From positions 1 through 64,000 of the forward strand of contig CAYGJS010000004.1 of assembly GCA_964350435.1 (NCBI GenBank): a stretch of DNA of 64,000 nucleotides, in the 5' to 3' direction. Below are positions 19,417-27,757 of this stretch, piece after piece (positions within the stretch are counted from its first letter, which is position 1; every line of letters starts with the position of its first letter). The notes under the pieces were generated by a model. That model saw nothing but the letters and a program-made list of their open reading frames with translations. It was not told where the DNA came from and made no database searches. This stretch comes from TMED27 sp964350435. Its GTDB lineage: Bacteria > Pseudomonadota > Alphaproteobacteria > Micavibrionales > Micavibrionaceae. The translations under genes and the position numbers were made by a program.

Positions 19417-19527
19417 AACCACTAAGACACTCAGAAACACTCAAGGTCCTTCATTCACATTTTTCCTTTCTTTTTAAAAACTATCTCCTTTAAGTTTTTG
19501 GTCTGCGCTCTTAGTGTCTTAGTGGTT
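19417..19527. repeat. CCACTAAG-type inverted repeat, no gene inside
   Basis: The arm AACCACTAAGACACT (19417-19431) is mirrored by AGTGTCTTAGTGGTT (19513-19527). Further imperfect copies of the CACT/ACTC unit follow the left arm. The inner segment is pyrimidine-rich and codes for nothing evident. The same type of repeat flanks the GxxExxY gene at 46827-47276. Confidence 0.8.
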
Positions 19528-19552
19528 AAAAAATTGAAAAGGGTTTTTATTT

Positions 19553-20317
19553 ATGAAGATTTTAGTCCCCGTTAAGCGGGTAGTTGATTATAACGTCAAA
19601 ATTCGTGTCAAGGCGGACAAAAGCGGTGTTGAGCTGGCGAATGTGAAAATGTCGGTCAATCCATTTGACGAGATTGCCGTGGAAGAAGCTGTGCGTTTGA
19701 AAGAAGCCGGCAAGGCCAGCGAAGTGATTGTCGTGTCTATCGGCCCTGATAAAGCGCAGGAGCAAATTCGCACCGCGATGGCGATTGGCGCGGATCGTGG
19801 GATTTTGGTGCAAACCGATGCGGCGATTGATCTGGGCGGGGTGGAACCTCTGGCCGTGGCCAAGATTTTGAAAGCCTTGGTGGAGCGGGAAAAGCCTGAT
19901 CTCGTTATCATGGGCAAGCAATCGATTGATGATGATTCAAACCAGACAGGGCAAATGCTTTCCGCGCTGCTGGGGTGGTCGCAGGGGACATTTGCTTCGA
20001 AGCTGGAGATTGACGGCGCGAACGTGAAGGTGACACGCGAAGTTGATGGCGGCTTGGAAACTCTGGAGCTTAAGGCCCCTGCAATTATCACTACAGATTT
20101 GCGCCTGAATGAGCCGCGCTATGCGAAGCTTCCCGATATTATGAAGGCGAAGAAAAAGGATCTGGCGGTTATGTCTCCGGCTGATCTCGGCGTTGATGTC
20201 ACCCCTCGCCTTTCGATTGTGAAGGTCGAAGAGCCGCCCGTGCGAACAGGCGGTGGCAAGGTTTCATCTGTGGATGAGCTGATTGATAAATTGAAGAACG
20301 AAGTGAAAGTTATTTAA
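19553..20317 (+). CDS. etfB: Electron transfer flavoprotein beta subunit
   Basis: EtfB pairs with EtfA to pass electrons from acyl-CoA and other dehydrogenases to the quinone pool. The 254-residue protein starts with MKILVPVKRVVDYNVKIRVK and has the signature GKQSIDDDSNQTGQMLSALL (near residue 122), typical of the group I beta subunit with AMP-binding site. A C-terminal basic recognition segment (VKVEEPPVRTGGGKV) is present. A palindromic repeat separates it from etfA. Confidence 0.96.
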   Translation: MKILVPVKRVVDYNVKIRVKADKSGVELANVKMSVNPFDEIAVEEAVRLKEAGKASEVIVVSIGPDKAQEQIRTAMAIGADRGILVQTDAAIDLGGVEPLAVAKILKALVEREKPDLVIMGKQSIDDDSNQTGQMLSALLGWSQGTFASKLEIDGANVKVTREVDGGLETLELKAPAIITTDLRLNEPRYAKLPDIMKAKKKDLAVMSPADLGVDVTPRLSIVKVEEPPVRTGGGKVSSVDELIDKLKNEVKVI

Positions 20318-20325
20318 ACACTTTA

Positions 20326-20412
20326 GTCATTGCGAGCGAAGCGAAGCAATCCTGCACCGTTCGTCTCATAAACTATATGGATTGCGTCGTCGCTGCGCTC
20401 CTCGCATTGACA
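20326..20412. repeat. Dispersed palindromic repeat, GTCATTGCGAG family
   Basis: The left arm GTCATTGCGAGCGAAGC (from 20326) is mirrored by GCGCTCCTCGCATTGAC (to about 20411), each followed inward by GCAATCC or GGATTGC. It fills the etfB-etfA gap almost entirely. Members of the same family are at 21373, 24309, 52447 and 53093. Confidence 0.85.
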
Positions 20413-20427
20413 TAATTTAGGAGAGAA

Positions 20428-21360
20428 ATGATGAGCATACTGGTGTTAGCAGAACATAATAATGAGACCTTAAACGCCTCAACACTTGCGACTTTGGGCG
20501 CGGCGAAGAAAATCGGCGGCGATATTCATGTGCTGGTTGCGGGATCGAATTGTTGCGGGGCGGCAGAAAGCGGGGCGAAGGCCGAGGGCGTATCCAAAGT
20601 TTTGAAGGCGGATGCGCCCGAGCTTGGGCATGATCTGGCGGAAAATATTGCGCCTTTATTGGTGGAGCTTGCTGGTGGATATACGCATATCCTTGCCCCC
20701 GCCTCTACTTTCGGGAAGAATATTTTGCCGCGTGCGGCGGCGTTGCTGGATGTTCAGCAAATCTCTGATATCTCTGGCGTCGTGGACGCGGATACTTTCA
20801 TGCGCCCTGTGTATGCGGGGAATGCGGTGGCGACGGTGAAATCATCGGACAGCCTCAAGCTTATCACCGTGCGCAGCACAACTTTTGATGCGGTTTCTGC
20901 CGAAGGGGGAAGCGCGTCTATTGAAGATGTGGCATCGAAGGGTGATGCGGGACTTTCTAAATTCGTGAATTTGGCGGTGACCGAGAGTGATCGCCCTGAT
21001 CTGACATCCGCGAAGATCGTTGTGTCCGGCGGGCGCGGTGTTGGCTCGGCGGAGAATTTCAAGATCATCGAGAAGCTGGCGGATAAACTCGGCGCGGCCA
21101 TGGGCGCAAGCCGCGCGGCTGTGGATGCGGGGTTTGTTCCCAATGATATGCAAGTCGGGCAGACGGGCAAGATTGTCGCGCCCGAGCTTTATGTGGCGAT
21201 CGGGATTTCCGGCGCAATTCAGCATTTGGCAGGGATGAAGGATTCGAAGATCATCGTGGCCATTAATAAAGACGAAGATGCACCAATTTTCAGCATTGCC
21301 GATTATGGGCTTGTCGCGGATTTATTTGACGCTGCGCCTGAGCTTGAAGGCAAACTTTAA
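20428..21360 (+). CDS. etfA: Electron transfer flavoprotein alpha subunit
   Basis: EtfA binds the FAD of the heterodimer. The 310-residue protein has the N-terminal LVLAEHNNETLNAST start, and the C-terminal FAD domain with SGGRGVGSAENF (about 193-204), VPNDMQVGQTGKIVAP (about 235-250) and the YVAIGISGAIQH segment (about 253-264). AGGAG lies four bases before ATG 20428 and seven before the second ATG at 20431, so either start is possible. It follows etfB across a palindromic repeat. Confidence 0.96.
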   Translation: MMSILVLAEHNNETLNASTLATLGAAKKIGGDIHVLVAGSNCCGAAESGAKAEGVSKVLKADAPELGHDLAENIAPLLVELAGGYTHILAPASTFGKNILPRAAALLDVQQISDISGVVDADTFMRPVYAGNAVATVKSSDSLKLITVRSTTFDAVSAEGGSASIEDVASKGDAGLSKFVNLAVTESDRPDLTSAKIVVSGGRGVGSAENFKIIEKLADKLGAAMGASRAAVDAGFVPNDMQVGQTGKIVAPELYVAIGISGAIQHLAGMKDSKIIVAINKDEDAPIFSIADYGLVADLFDAAPELEGKL

Positions 21361-21372
21361 GCTTGAAAATTT

Positions 21373-21439
21373 GTCATTGCGAGGAAGGCTGTTAGTCTGA
21401 GGCGGCAATCTGGCTTGCATCTGAAAAACTCGCAATGAC
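21373..21439. repeat. Dispersed palindromic repeat, GTCATTGCGAG family
   Basis: GTCATTGCGAGG (21373-21384) is mirrored by CTCGCAATGAC (21429-21439). The middle is diverged. It lies between the convergent ends of etfA and the pentapeptide-repeat gene. Confidence 0.8.
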
Positions 21440-21446
21440 GGCAGAG

Positions 21447-22733
21447 TTACTCCTTCGGAATTTGGAATACGGGTCGGTCGGATTTGGGCAGAATTGCGCC
21501 TTCTGTTTGCGCATCATCAAGTTTAGTGCCGGTCATTTTGGCGCCTGTGAAATCGCATTCTCTTAAATCTGCGCCGCTCAAATCCGCGTAGCATAAATCC
21601 GCGCCTTTGAAATTCGCGCTCTTTAAGGCTGCGCGCGATAAATCGGTATAACGCAGCTTCGCGTCCGTGAAATCACAAGGGGCAAAGCGTTTCATCGCGC
21701 CGCCAAACATCAGCGGATTGCCGTCTGCGCCTTTCAGCACGGCTTGGGAGAGATTGGCACCGATAAAAACGGCACCGCGAATATCGGCGCCTTCCATGTC
21801 ACAATTTCTGAAATCCGCACCGTCAAGCACCGCGCTTTGTAGCTGGATTTTATATAAGTTCATGCCGAAGAATTTCGCGCCTTCCGCTTTAATCGCCGTC
21901 ATCACTTCTTGTTTCAGAGTTTTAAGGGGGCGAAGGTCGATATTGCTGAGGTCTAATTGCCTTCCGCTTTTGCCCGCACTTGCGACCCAGTCCTTATGCT
22001 GCTCGATCATTTGCGGCAATGGCTCGTCCATATCAGAGACGGCTTTGCCGATATTTTCGTCCGTAAGAGCGCTGGAGAGATCAACACCCGCATTGCGGAT
22101 AGAGGATATCTCGACATTCGTAAGGATTGCGGATTTCAGGTTGGCGCCCGTTAAGTTTACGCCGTCGATGTCTGCGCCCGACAGATCCGCGCCTTCCATT
22201 TCGCACCCCCTGAAATCAGCCTTCGACATATCTGCGCCCGCCAAAATCGCGTCCGAGAAATCAGCCTTTGAAGCGACGGAGCCTTTCAGTTTGGCGCCGC
22301 TGAGATTTGCTCCACGGAAATTGACGACGCGCCCTGAATCATAGCCGCCCTCGTTGCTGACAAGTCCGCCGATGCGAAGATCTGCCTTTTCGAGATCCGC
22401 GCCTTCGAGTGAAGCGTTTTCAATGCGCGCGCCGCGAAGATCTGCGCGGGTGAAAATTGCACGGTCGAGGTTTGAATTGCTGAGATCGCAGGCATAGAGC
22501 GAGGCTTCGGCAAAATTTGCGCCCATCAAATTCATACTGACCATCGTGCAGCCCATAAAGCTGCACTGGCGTAAATCCTTGTTTTTCAGAGAAAGCCCCG
22601 ATAAATCGCTGTTTTTCAGCATCGCGCGGCGGCCCCCTACGCGCCCGCTTAAAAATCTGTCATGCAAATTGACGAGAGCATCGAGTTGATCCTGCGTGAG
22701 GCGCTGGAGGTCCTGAATCTGTTCTTGTGACAT
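21447..22733 (-). CDS. Pentapeptide-repeat protein
   Basis: The 428-residue product consists mainly of A(D/N)LXX pentapeptide repeats in two blocks (about residues 40-215 and 280-410), separated by a charged segment (about 230-275, with MIEQHKDWVASAGKSGRQ). Such repeats form a right-handed quadrilateral beta helix that can mimic DNA or act as a protein scaffold. The N-terminal helix (residues 1-35) may be a dimer or partner contact. No signal peptide is present. A DNA-gyrase-protecting role is known for some members but cannot be claimed here. Confidence 0.88.
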   Translation of the reverse strand: MSQEQIQDLQRLTQDQLDALVNLHDRFLSGRVGGRRAMLKNSDLSGLSLKNKDLRQCSFMGCTMVSMNLMGANFAEASLYACDLSNSNLDRAIFTRADLRGARIENASLEGADLEKADLRIGGLVSNEGGYDSGRVVNFRGANLSGAKLKGSVASKADFSDAILAGADMSKADFRGCEMEGADLSGADIDGVNLTGANLKSAILTNVEISSIRNAGVDLSSALTDENIGKAVSDMDEPLPQMIEQHKDWVASAGKSGRQLDLSNIDLRPLKTLKQEVMTAIKAEGAKFFGMNLYKIQLQSAVLDGADFRNCDMEGADIRGAVFIGANLSQAVLKGADGNPLMFGGAMKRFAPCDFTDAKLRYTDLSRAALKSANFKGADLCYADLSGADLRECDFTGAKMTGTKLDDAQTEGAILPKSDRPVFQIPKE

Positions 22734-22828
22734 CGGCGATTTCGCTTCGTGTTTATGGTGACCCGATACTCATTATACCCTGAAAAATCATAATTTTTTG
22801 GTTAATTTGCCGCAAAAAGTCTGGCTTT

Positions 22829-22857
22829 TTGAACCTCGCGGCTTTAGATAGTCTATA
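22829..22857 (+). promoter_or_regulatory. Weak promoter candidate for lptM-like and lysA genes
   Basis: TTGAAC (22829-22834) and TCTATA (22852-22857) are 17 bases apart, just upstream of ATG 22879. Both boxes are imperfect. Confidence 0.3.
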
Positions 22858-22878
22858 CGATATCGTGAGGGAGCAGAA

Positions 22879-23040
22879 ATGCGAAATTTGGTTTTTATTT
22901 CATTGTGTCTGATTTTGTCGGCTTGCGGTGTGAAACCCGGTCAGGTTTCTGCGCCTGAAGCCTCGTCCGATTCACAATTCCCGCAAAGCTACCCCGATAC
23001 GCGCACCGATCCCCTTCCAACGCAGATGCGCGCGCCATGA
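22879..23040 (+). CDS. Small lipoprotein, LptM (YifL)-like
   Basis: A 53-residue reading frame starts at ATG 22879 after GGGAG. It has a short signal peptide with lipobox LSAC (Cys near residue 16), followed by Gly and a short Pro/Ser/Gln-rich tail. Its stop overlaps the lysA start (ATGA). A tiny lipoprotein directly upstream of lysA is conserved across many proteobacteria; in Escherichia coli the lptM (yifL) product assists maturation of the LPS translocon. The match here is by size, lipobox and position. Confidence 0.75.
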   Translation: MRNLVFISLCLILSACGVKPGQVSAPEASSDSQFPQSYPDTRTDPLPTQMRAP

Positions 23041-24305
23041 GCGGTTTTAATGAGAAAAACGGCGCTTTGTTCGTCGATAATTTGTCTTTGGCTTCAATCG
23101 CAGGGGATTTCGGCACGCCCGCCTATGTTTACAGCGCGCATGTGATCCGCGATCAGTATGAGAAGCTTTCAAACGCCATGAAACGCGCTTTGCCTGCGGA
23201 TCGCCAGCCGCGTCTTTGTTATGCCTGCAAAGCCAACAGCAATATTGCGATTTTGCGGGTTCTGAAGAATGCGGGCGCGGGTCTTGAGATTGTATCGGAA
23301 GGTGAGCTTCACCGCGGGCTGAGGGCCGGATTTGAGGCCGATCAGATCGTGTCCACAGGTGTGGGCAAGCAGCGCAGCGAGATTATAGCCGCGCTGAAGG
23401 CCGGCATTCACCAATTTAACGTCGAATCTCTGCCGGAGCTGGAGCATATCCAGAGCATTGCTTCGGAAATTGATATCGCGGCCTCCGTGGTGTTTCGGCT
23501 AAACCCGAATGTGTCGGGCGGGGGGCATCACAAAATCTCCACGGGGCGCAAGCGTGATAAATTCGGGCTGGGGCGGGAGGCTGTATTTAAAGGCTTCGAG
23601 ATGGCGCGCTCCATGAGCCATGTCAATGCTTTGGGGCTTTCTGTTCATATCGGATCTCAAGTCTTTACCGTGGACGCCTTTAAGGAAGCGTTTGAAAAGC
23701 TCCCCGCTCTGGTGGGTGAACTTCGGGCGCAAGGGCATAATGTTTCGCGGCTGGATATCGGCGGGGGTTTCCCGATCATTTATAATGATGAGAAGCTGCT
23801 CGATCTTGATAAATATGCGGCGTGGGTGCGCGATATTATTGTGCCGCTGGATACAGAGATTATCATGGAGCCTGGCCGTTATTTAGTGGGCAATGCCGGG
23901 GTTTTGGTTACACAAGTTCTGCATGTGAAAGAAACGCAAGACCGCAGCTTCCTGATTATTGACGCGGCGATGAACGACCTGATCCGCCCTACTCTATATG
24001 AGGCCTATCACGGGATTGAGCCGATTGAAAACCGCGATGCGCCGCTGATGACCTATGATGTTGTCGGGCCTATATGCGAGACGGGCGATACTTTTTCCCA
24101 AGACCGCAAGCTGCCCGCCATGAAGGCCGGTGATCTGGCGGTGATAAAATCTGCCGGGGCATATGGGTTTTGCATGGCGTCGAATTATAATACCCGCCCC
24201 ATGCCGCCGGAGATTCTGGTGGATGGCGACAAGGTACAGGTTATTCGCCCGCGCCAGAGCTATGACGATCTGCTGTCATGCGAGAGTATTCCAGACTGGC
24301 TTTGA
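23037..24305 (+). CDS. lysA: Diaminopimelate decarboxylase
   Basis: LysA makes lysine from meso-diaminopimelate, the last step of the pathway. The PLP-dependent alanine-racemase-like barrel has Lys65 in CYACKANSN, the HIGSQ motif (about 202-206), the glycine-rich DIGGGFP (about 237-243) and EPGRYLVGNAG (about 279-289). The C-terminal half carries CETGDTF (about 343-349), whose Cys comes from the partner subunit's active site. It overlaps the small lipoprotein gene by four bases and is followed by a palindromic repeat. Confidence 0.96.
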   Translation: MSGFNEKNGALFVDNLSLASIAGDFGTPAYVYSAHVIRDQYEKLSNAMKRALPADRQPRLCYACKANSNIAILRVLKNAGAGLEIVSEGELHRGLRAGFEADQIVSTGVGKQRSEIIAALKAGIHQFNVESLPELEHIQSIASEIDIAASVVFRLNPNVSGGGHHKISTGRKRDKFGLGREAVFKGFEMARSMSHVNALGLSVHIGSQVFTVDAFKEAFEKLPALVGELRAQGHNVSRLDIGGGFPIIYNDEKLLDLDKYAAWVRDIIVPLDTEIIMEPGRYLVGNAGVLVTQVLHVKETQDRSFLIIDAAMNDLIRPTLYEAYHGIEPIENRDAPLMTYDVVGPICETGDTFSQDRKLPAMKAGDLAVIKSAGAYGFCMASNYNTRPMPPEILVDGDKVQVIRPRQSYDDLLSCESIPDWL

Positions 24306-24308
24306 GGC

Positions 24309-24378
24309 GTCATTGCGAACGCATGTGACGCAATCTTATGGATTGCCGCGTCAGGCCTTTGGCCTTTCTCGCAATGAC
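24309..24378. repeat. Dispersed palindromic repeat, GTCATTGCGAG family
   Basis: GTCATTGCGAAC (from 24309) is mirrored by TCTCGCAATGAC (to 24378), with inner GCAATCTTATGGATTGC. It lies between the convergent ends of lysA and the zinc-ribbon gene, with only a few bases on each side. Confidence 0.8.
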
Positions 24379-24380
24379 AA

Positions 24381-25277
24381 TTAATGATGCGCGGGGTCGT
24401 CATGTCCCTGCTCCGCATGCGCGGGCTCTTCGTGGATTTCTTCGTGCGCTTCTTCCGCCGCAGGTTCTTCTGCCGCAGGTTCTTCCGCAGAACTATCAGT
24501 GCTGAGGACAAAGCGGAGTTTCACGCTTTCTATCCCCCTGGTATCTCCCTCATACTGCGCCTTAAACGGCAGTGTCGCTTCGGGGTCGAGCATGCCAGAG
24601 GGCGGCTCGATAAACCATTTGCCGATCCTGTCGCCTTGTGCGTCGATCAACTGCGCCTCGATCATTGGTAATTGCTGCGCCTGACTTTTCAGATTGATCA
24701 CCATGCCTTCTATGGTCACGAATTCGGCGGTGGTGGATATTTGCACACGGTCAAAAACCAGCCCTTCGCCCGGCACGATGATCTCCATACCCGCCATCTC
24801 ATATAGCGCGGCGGCAGGAAGATAAGCCTTCACAACCTGCTCTTTCAAAAACACAAGAGCGGCGAGAATAAGCACGAATACCAGCGTCGCGGCGGCAAAA
24901 CCAAAGGCCACGGCGTTGCTGAATTTTTTATTTTTGTCCTGAAGCGCGGGAACTTTGCTGTTTTCTTTAATCGGCTTGACGGCGTCGGGGATATCTTCCT
25001 CTATAAATCTTTTAAAATCATCCTCTTCTTCTACGGTTTCTTCACCGGTTTCGGAATCCTCTTCATCGCTCTCTTGCGCGAAATCGTCATCATTATCAGG
25101 CTTACCGCCCCCCTCATCTTCGATCTGATGCTGGAGGTCTTCGAGAAGTTCATCGGGATCAGGCAGCTGGAACCATTCTTCCGCGCAGGAGGAGCATTTC
25201 ACAGTCCGCCCTTCCGGGGCCAAGAGCCTGGCGGGGAGAACAAATCGTTTAGAACAGCTGGGACAAGTCAGAATCAT
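24381..25277 (-). CDS. MJ0042-type zinc-ribbon membrane protein (DUF3426-like)
   Basis: The 298-residue protein begins with a zinc ribbon (Cys5, Cys8, Cys28, Cys31), followed by a very acidic linker (about 35-100), one membrane helix (about 122-145) and a DUF3426-like beta domain (about 155-260) predicted outside the membrane. The C-terminus is a Glu/Ala/His-rich low-complexity tail (about 262-298) with repeated EEPAA units and many His residues. Proteins of this type are found next to ftsEX in alphaproteobacteria. The function is unknown; the tail may bind metal ions. Confidence 0.8.
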   Translation of the reverse strand: MILTCPSCSKRFVLPARLLAPEGRTVKCSSCAEEWFQLPDPDELLEDLQHQIEDEGGGKPDNDDDFAQESDEEDSETGEETVEEEDDFKRFIEEDIPDAVKPIKENSKVPALQDKNKKFSNAVAFGFAAATLVFVLILAALVFLKEQVVKAYLPAAALYEMAGMEIIVPGEGLVFDRVQISTTAEFVTIEGMVINLKSQAQQLPMIEAQLIDAQGDRIGKWFIEPPSGMLDPEATLPFKAQYEGDTRGIESVKLRFVLSTDSSAEEPAAEEPAAEEAHEEIHEEPAHAEQGHDDPAHH

Positions 25278-25363
25278 TTTATGTTTGAAGCTTCTCTGAA
25301 GGGCTCTTATCTAGTATTTATAAATTTTAAAGCTGACACGTGCAATGAAAACCTAAAAATCTC

Positions 25364-26095
25364 ATGCCTTTATGTATTTTTATTCTGCTCTTTTTTCTTA
25401 TACCGGCTTGGGCGCATGCTGGCGAATGCACAGTTTCCGAGCGTGGTTGTCTATTGACCATTCTGGAGAATGAGGCGGCCAAAATCGAGAATGTCAGCTG
25501 GCGCGACCAGACATACCGCGAGCTGGCAAAAAGCCTGGCAGGGATGGGCAAAACAGCGGAGGCCATGGCGATCATTGCCAAAATCGAAACGCCTGATACG
25601 CAAGCGATGACCATTCGCGGCATTGGTATGGAGGCGGCGGATCTGAAGCTGGATGAGGCAGCGGCTGATTCGCTTTTTGAAGCCTTGCGTGTGGAGGCGG
25701 AGAAAATTGATCATCCGCCTTCTTATGCGATTGCGCTCACCTATATCGCCATGAGCCAAGCCTTTGCCGGCGATAATGACGGCGCATGGAAAACCGCAAG
25801 CGAGATGGAAAACCCTGCGCTGCGTCATAAGGCCTATGGTGAAACCGGAGAAATTCAAGCAGAGAAAGGCGATTATGCGGCGGCAATGAAGAGCATCGGC
25901 TTTATTGAAAGCGAGGCGTATAAAAATAAATCCTATGCTTTGGTTTCGAAAATCCTCGCGGGGCGCGGTCAGCTTCAGGAGGCTCTGAACGCAGCGATGC
26001 CGATCACCAATCCTTATAAAAAAGCGCAAGCGTTGCAGACGATTTTGAACGCGCAAGCCTCGGCGAAGGCCCTAAAAAGCGAGGATGCGCCATGA
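25364..26095 (+). CDS. Secreted TPR-like helical repeat protein
   Basis: The 243-residue product starts with a signal peptide (about residues 1-19, cleavage after AHA). The mature part is a series of Ala-rich helical pairs resembling TPR or Sel1-like repeats (for example YRELAKSLAGMGKTAEAMAII, in part, near 48-67). I do not recognise a named family. The stop overlaps the ftsE start by four bases, so it is translated with the FtsEX system. A periplasmic helper of FtsEX, in the place of a wall hydrolase activator, is a possibility by position only. Confidence 0.65.
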   Translation: MPLCIFILLFFLIPAWAHAGECTVSERGCLLTILENEAAKIENVSWRDQTYRELAKSLAGMGKTAEAMAIIAKIETPDTQAMTIRGIGMEAADLKLDEAAADSLFEALRVEAEKIDHPPSYAIALTYIAMSQAFAGDNDGAWKTASEMENPALRHKAYGETGEIQAEKGDYAAAMKSIGFIESEAYKNKSYALVSKILAGRGQLQEALNAAMPITNPYKKAQALQTILNAQASAKALKSEDAP

Positions 26096-26790
26096 TCCGC
26101 TTTGAGCATGTAGGATTGCGATATGGCGTTGGGCCGGAGGTTCTGAGCGATATTGATTTTACGCTGGAGCCGGGTTCGTTTCATTTTCTGACGGGGCCGA
26201 GCGGCGCGGGGAAAACCTCGCTCTTGCGGATGATGTATTTGGGGCGCAAGCCTACGCGCGGGCTGGTGACTATGTTCGGCCAGAATATCAGTGATATGGA
26301 CCGCAGCCAACTGAGTGCCCTTCGTCAGCGCATCGGCGTCGTGTTTCAGGAATTCCGACTGTTTCCGCACATGTCAGCGTTTGATAATGTCGCGCTGCCG
26401 ATGCGGATTATCGGGCATTCGGAAAAGGAAATACGGGCGAATGTGAATGAACTTCTCGAATGGGTAGGACTGGGGGATTATAAAAATGCCCTGCCACCCA
26501 CGCTTTCAGGCGGGCAGCAGCAGCGCGTGGCGATTGCGCGCGCCGTCATTAGCCGCCCTAAGCTCTTGCTTGCTGATGAGCCGACGGGGAACCTTGATGA
26601 TGAGATTGGGTTTCGTTTGATGCATTTGTTTGAACAGCTTAACCGCATGGGTACAACGATTGTGATTGCGACGCATAACCCGATGATCATGGAGAAATTC
26701 GGCCATGCGCGCATGGTTTTGGATGATGGGAAGCTGGAAATTCAAAACCCGAAAAACTGGGTACAGAGAAAATTAGAGGGCGTGTTCTAG
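26092..26790 (+). CDS. ftsE: Cell division ATP-binding protein FtsE
   Basis: FtsE is the ATPase of the FtsEX complex that links divisome assembly to peptidoglycan hydrolase activation. The 232-residue protein has Walker A GPSGAGKT (35-42), the signature LSGGQQQR (138-145) and Walker B LLLADEP (158-164). The Q-loop is at VVFQEFRL (about 83-90). It overlaps the upstream TPR-like gene by four bases and abuts ftsX without a gap, so FtsE and FtsX are made together. Confidence 0.96.
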   Translation: MIRFEHVGLRYGVGPEVLSDIDFTLEPGSFHFLTGPSGAGKTSLLRMMYLGRKPTRGLVTMFGQNISDMDRSQLSALRQRIGVVFQEFRLFPHMSAFDNVALPMRIIGHSEKEIRANVNELLEWVGLGDYKNALPPTLSGGQQQRVAIARAVISRPKLLLADEPTGNLDDEIGFRLMHLFEQLNRMGTTIVIATHNPMIMEKFGHARMVLDDGKLEIQNPKNWVQRKLEGVF

Positions 26791-27732
26791 ATGAAACTGC
26801 CGTTTTTTAAAGATAAGAAACTGGGCGTGGGCACAGGCAAAGGGCGGTATGATCTGCCGCTTAATAATGGCGCGGGCGCAGGGTTCATGGTCTTGCTGAT
26901 CGGCTTGATGACGTTTTTGGCACTCATCGCCTTGGCGGGCAGTTTCGCTCTGGGCGGGATTACGGAGCGATGGTCTTCGGGTTTGGAAAATCGCGGCACG
27001 ATTGAAATTCCTGCGGCTCTTAAAAATGGTTCTGTGCGTAAGGATACGGGTATCAAAGCCCTTAGCGATTCTGTGAATGCAACTTTGAAGGATCATCCAA
27101 ATATCAAATCGTTGAAAGTTTTAAGCGCGGAGGAGATTCATGATCTGGTTTCGCCGTGGCTGGGGGAGAGTTTTTCATCCGATGAATATCCCCTGCCCGG
27201 TTTGATTTCGATTGAGATGCATACTCAGGAAAAGGCGGAGATTAAGGCTTTGCGCGACACTCTAAAGGGAATCGCGCCTGATATTGCGCTGGATACGCAT
27301 GAAAGCTGGCTGAATGATATTTTGAAGCTGGCAGGGTCTTTACAGCTTTCGGCGGGGCTGATTACACTCATTATCGCGCTGACGACCGTAACGGCGATTG
27401 CGGGGGCGATCCGCTCGCGGATGGCGGAGCATCGTGATGACGTCGAGTTGCTTCATCTCATGGGCGCGAGTGATTATTACATCATGCGCCAGTTTCAAAA
27501 ACATGCGCTGATCTTGAGTGTTAAGGGCGCGCTTGCCGGGCTTGCGCTGACGCTGGCGTGTTTCGGAATGATTGCGATTGTATCCAGCAGTTCTCACGCG
27601 GGGATGCTGCCGGATTTGTCGCTTTCTGTAAGGCAGGTTCTTATTGTCCTGATGACCCCTATAGCGATTGCCGTGATTTCATGGTTTACAGCGCGATTTA
27701 CGGTTTTGCGCGTGTTGTCCTTGATGCCATAG
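26791..27732 (+). CDS. ftsX: Cell division protein FtsX
   Basis: FtsX is the membrane subunit that would work with FtsE. The 313-residue product has an N-terminal cytosolic stretch, a first membrane helix (about 31-54), a periplasmic domain (about 60-165) and three more helices (about 180-203, 240-265 and 278-300), the usual FtsX layout. It begins directly after the ftsE stop. The periplasmic loop is short, with no obvious extra insertion. Confidence 0.92.
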   Translation: MKLPFFKDKKLGVGTGKGRYDLPLNNGAGAGFMVLLIGLMTFLALIALAGSFALGGITERWSSGLENRGTIEIPAALKNGSVRKDTGIKALSDSVNATLKDHPNIKSLKVLSAEEIHDLVSPWLGESFSSDEYPLPGLISIEMHTQEKAEIKALRDTLKGIAPDIALDTHESWLNDILKLAGSLQLSAGLITLIIALTTVTAIAGAIRSRMAEHRDDVELLHLMGASDYYIMRQFQKHALILSVKGALAGLALTLACFGMIAIVSSSSHAGMLPDLSLSVRQVLIVLMTPIAIAVISWFTARFTVLRVLSLMP

Positions 27733-27757
27733 CGGCGATTGTTTACAACTATCCCAT

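Noticed and set aside
19417..24378. Repeats as a CRISPR array
   Set aside because: The copies are palindromes spread over kilobases between genes, without regular spacing or unique spacers, and no cas gene is present.
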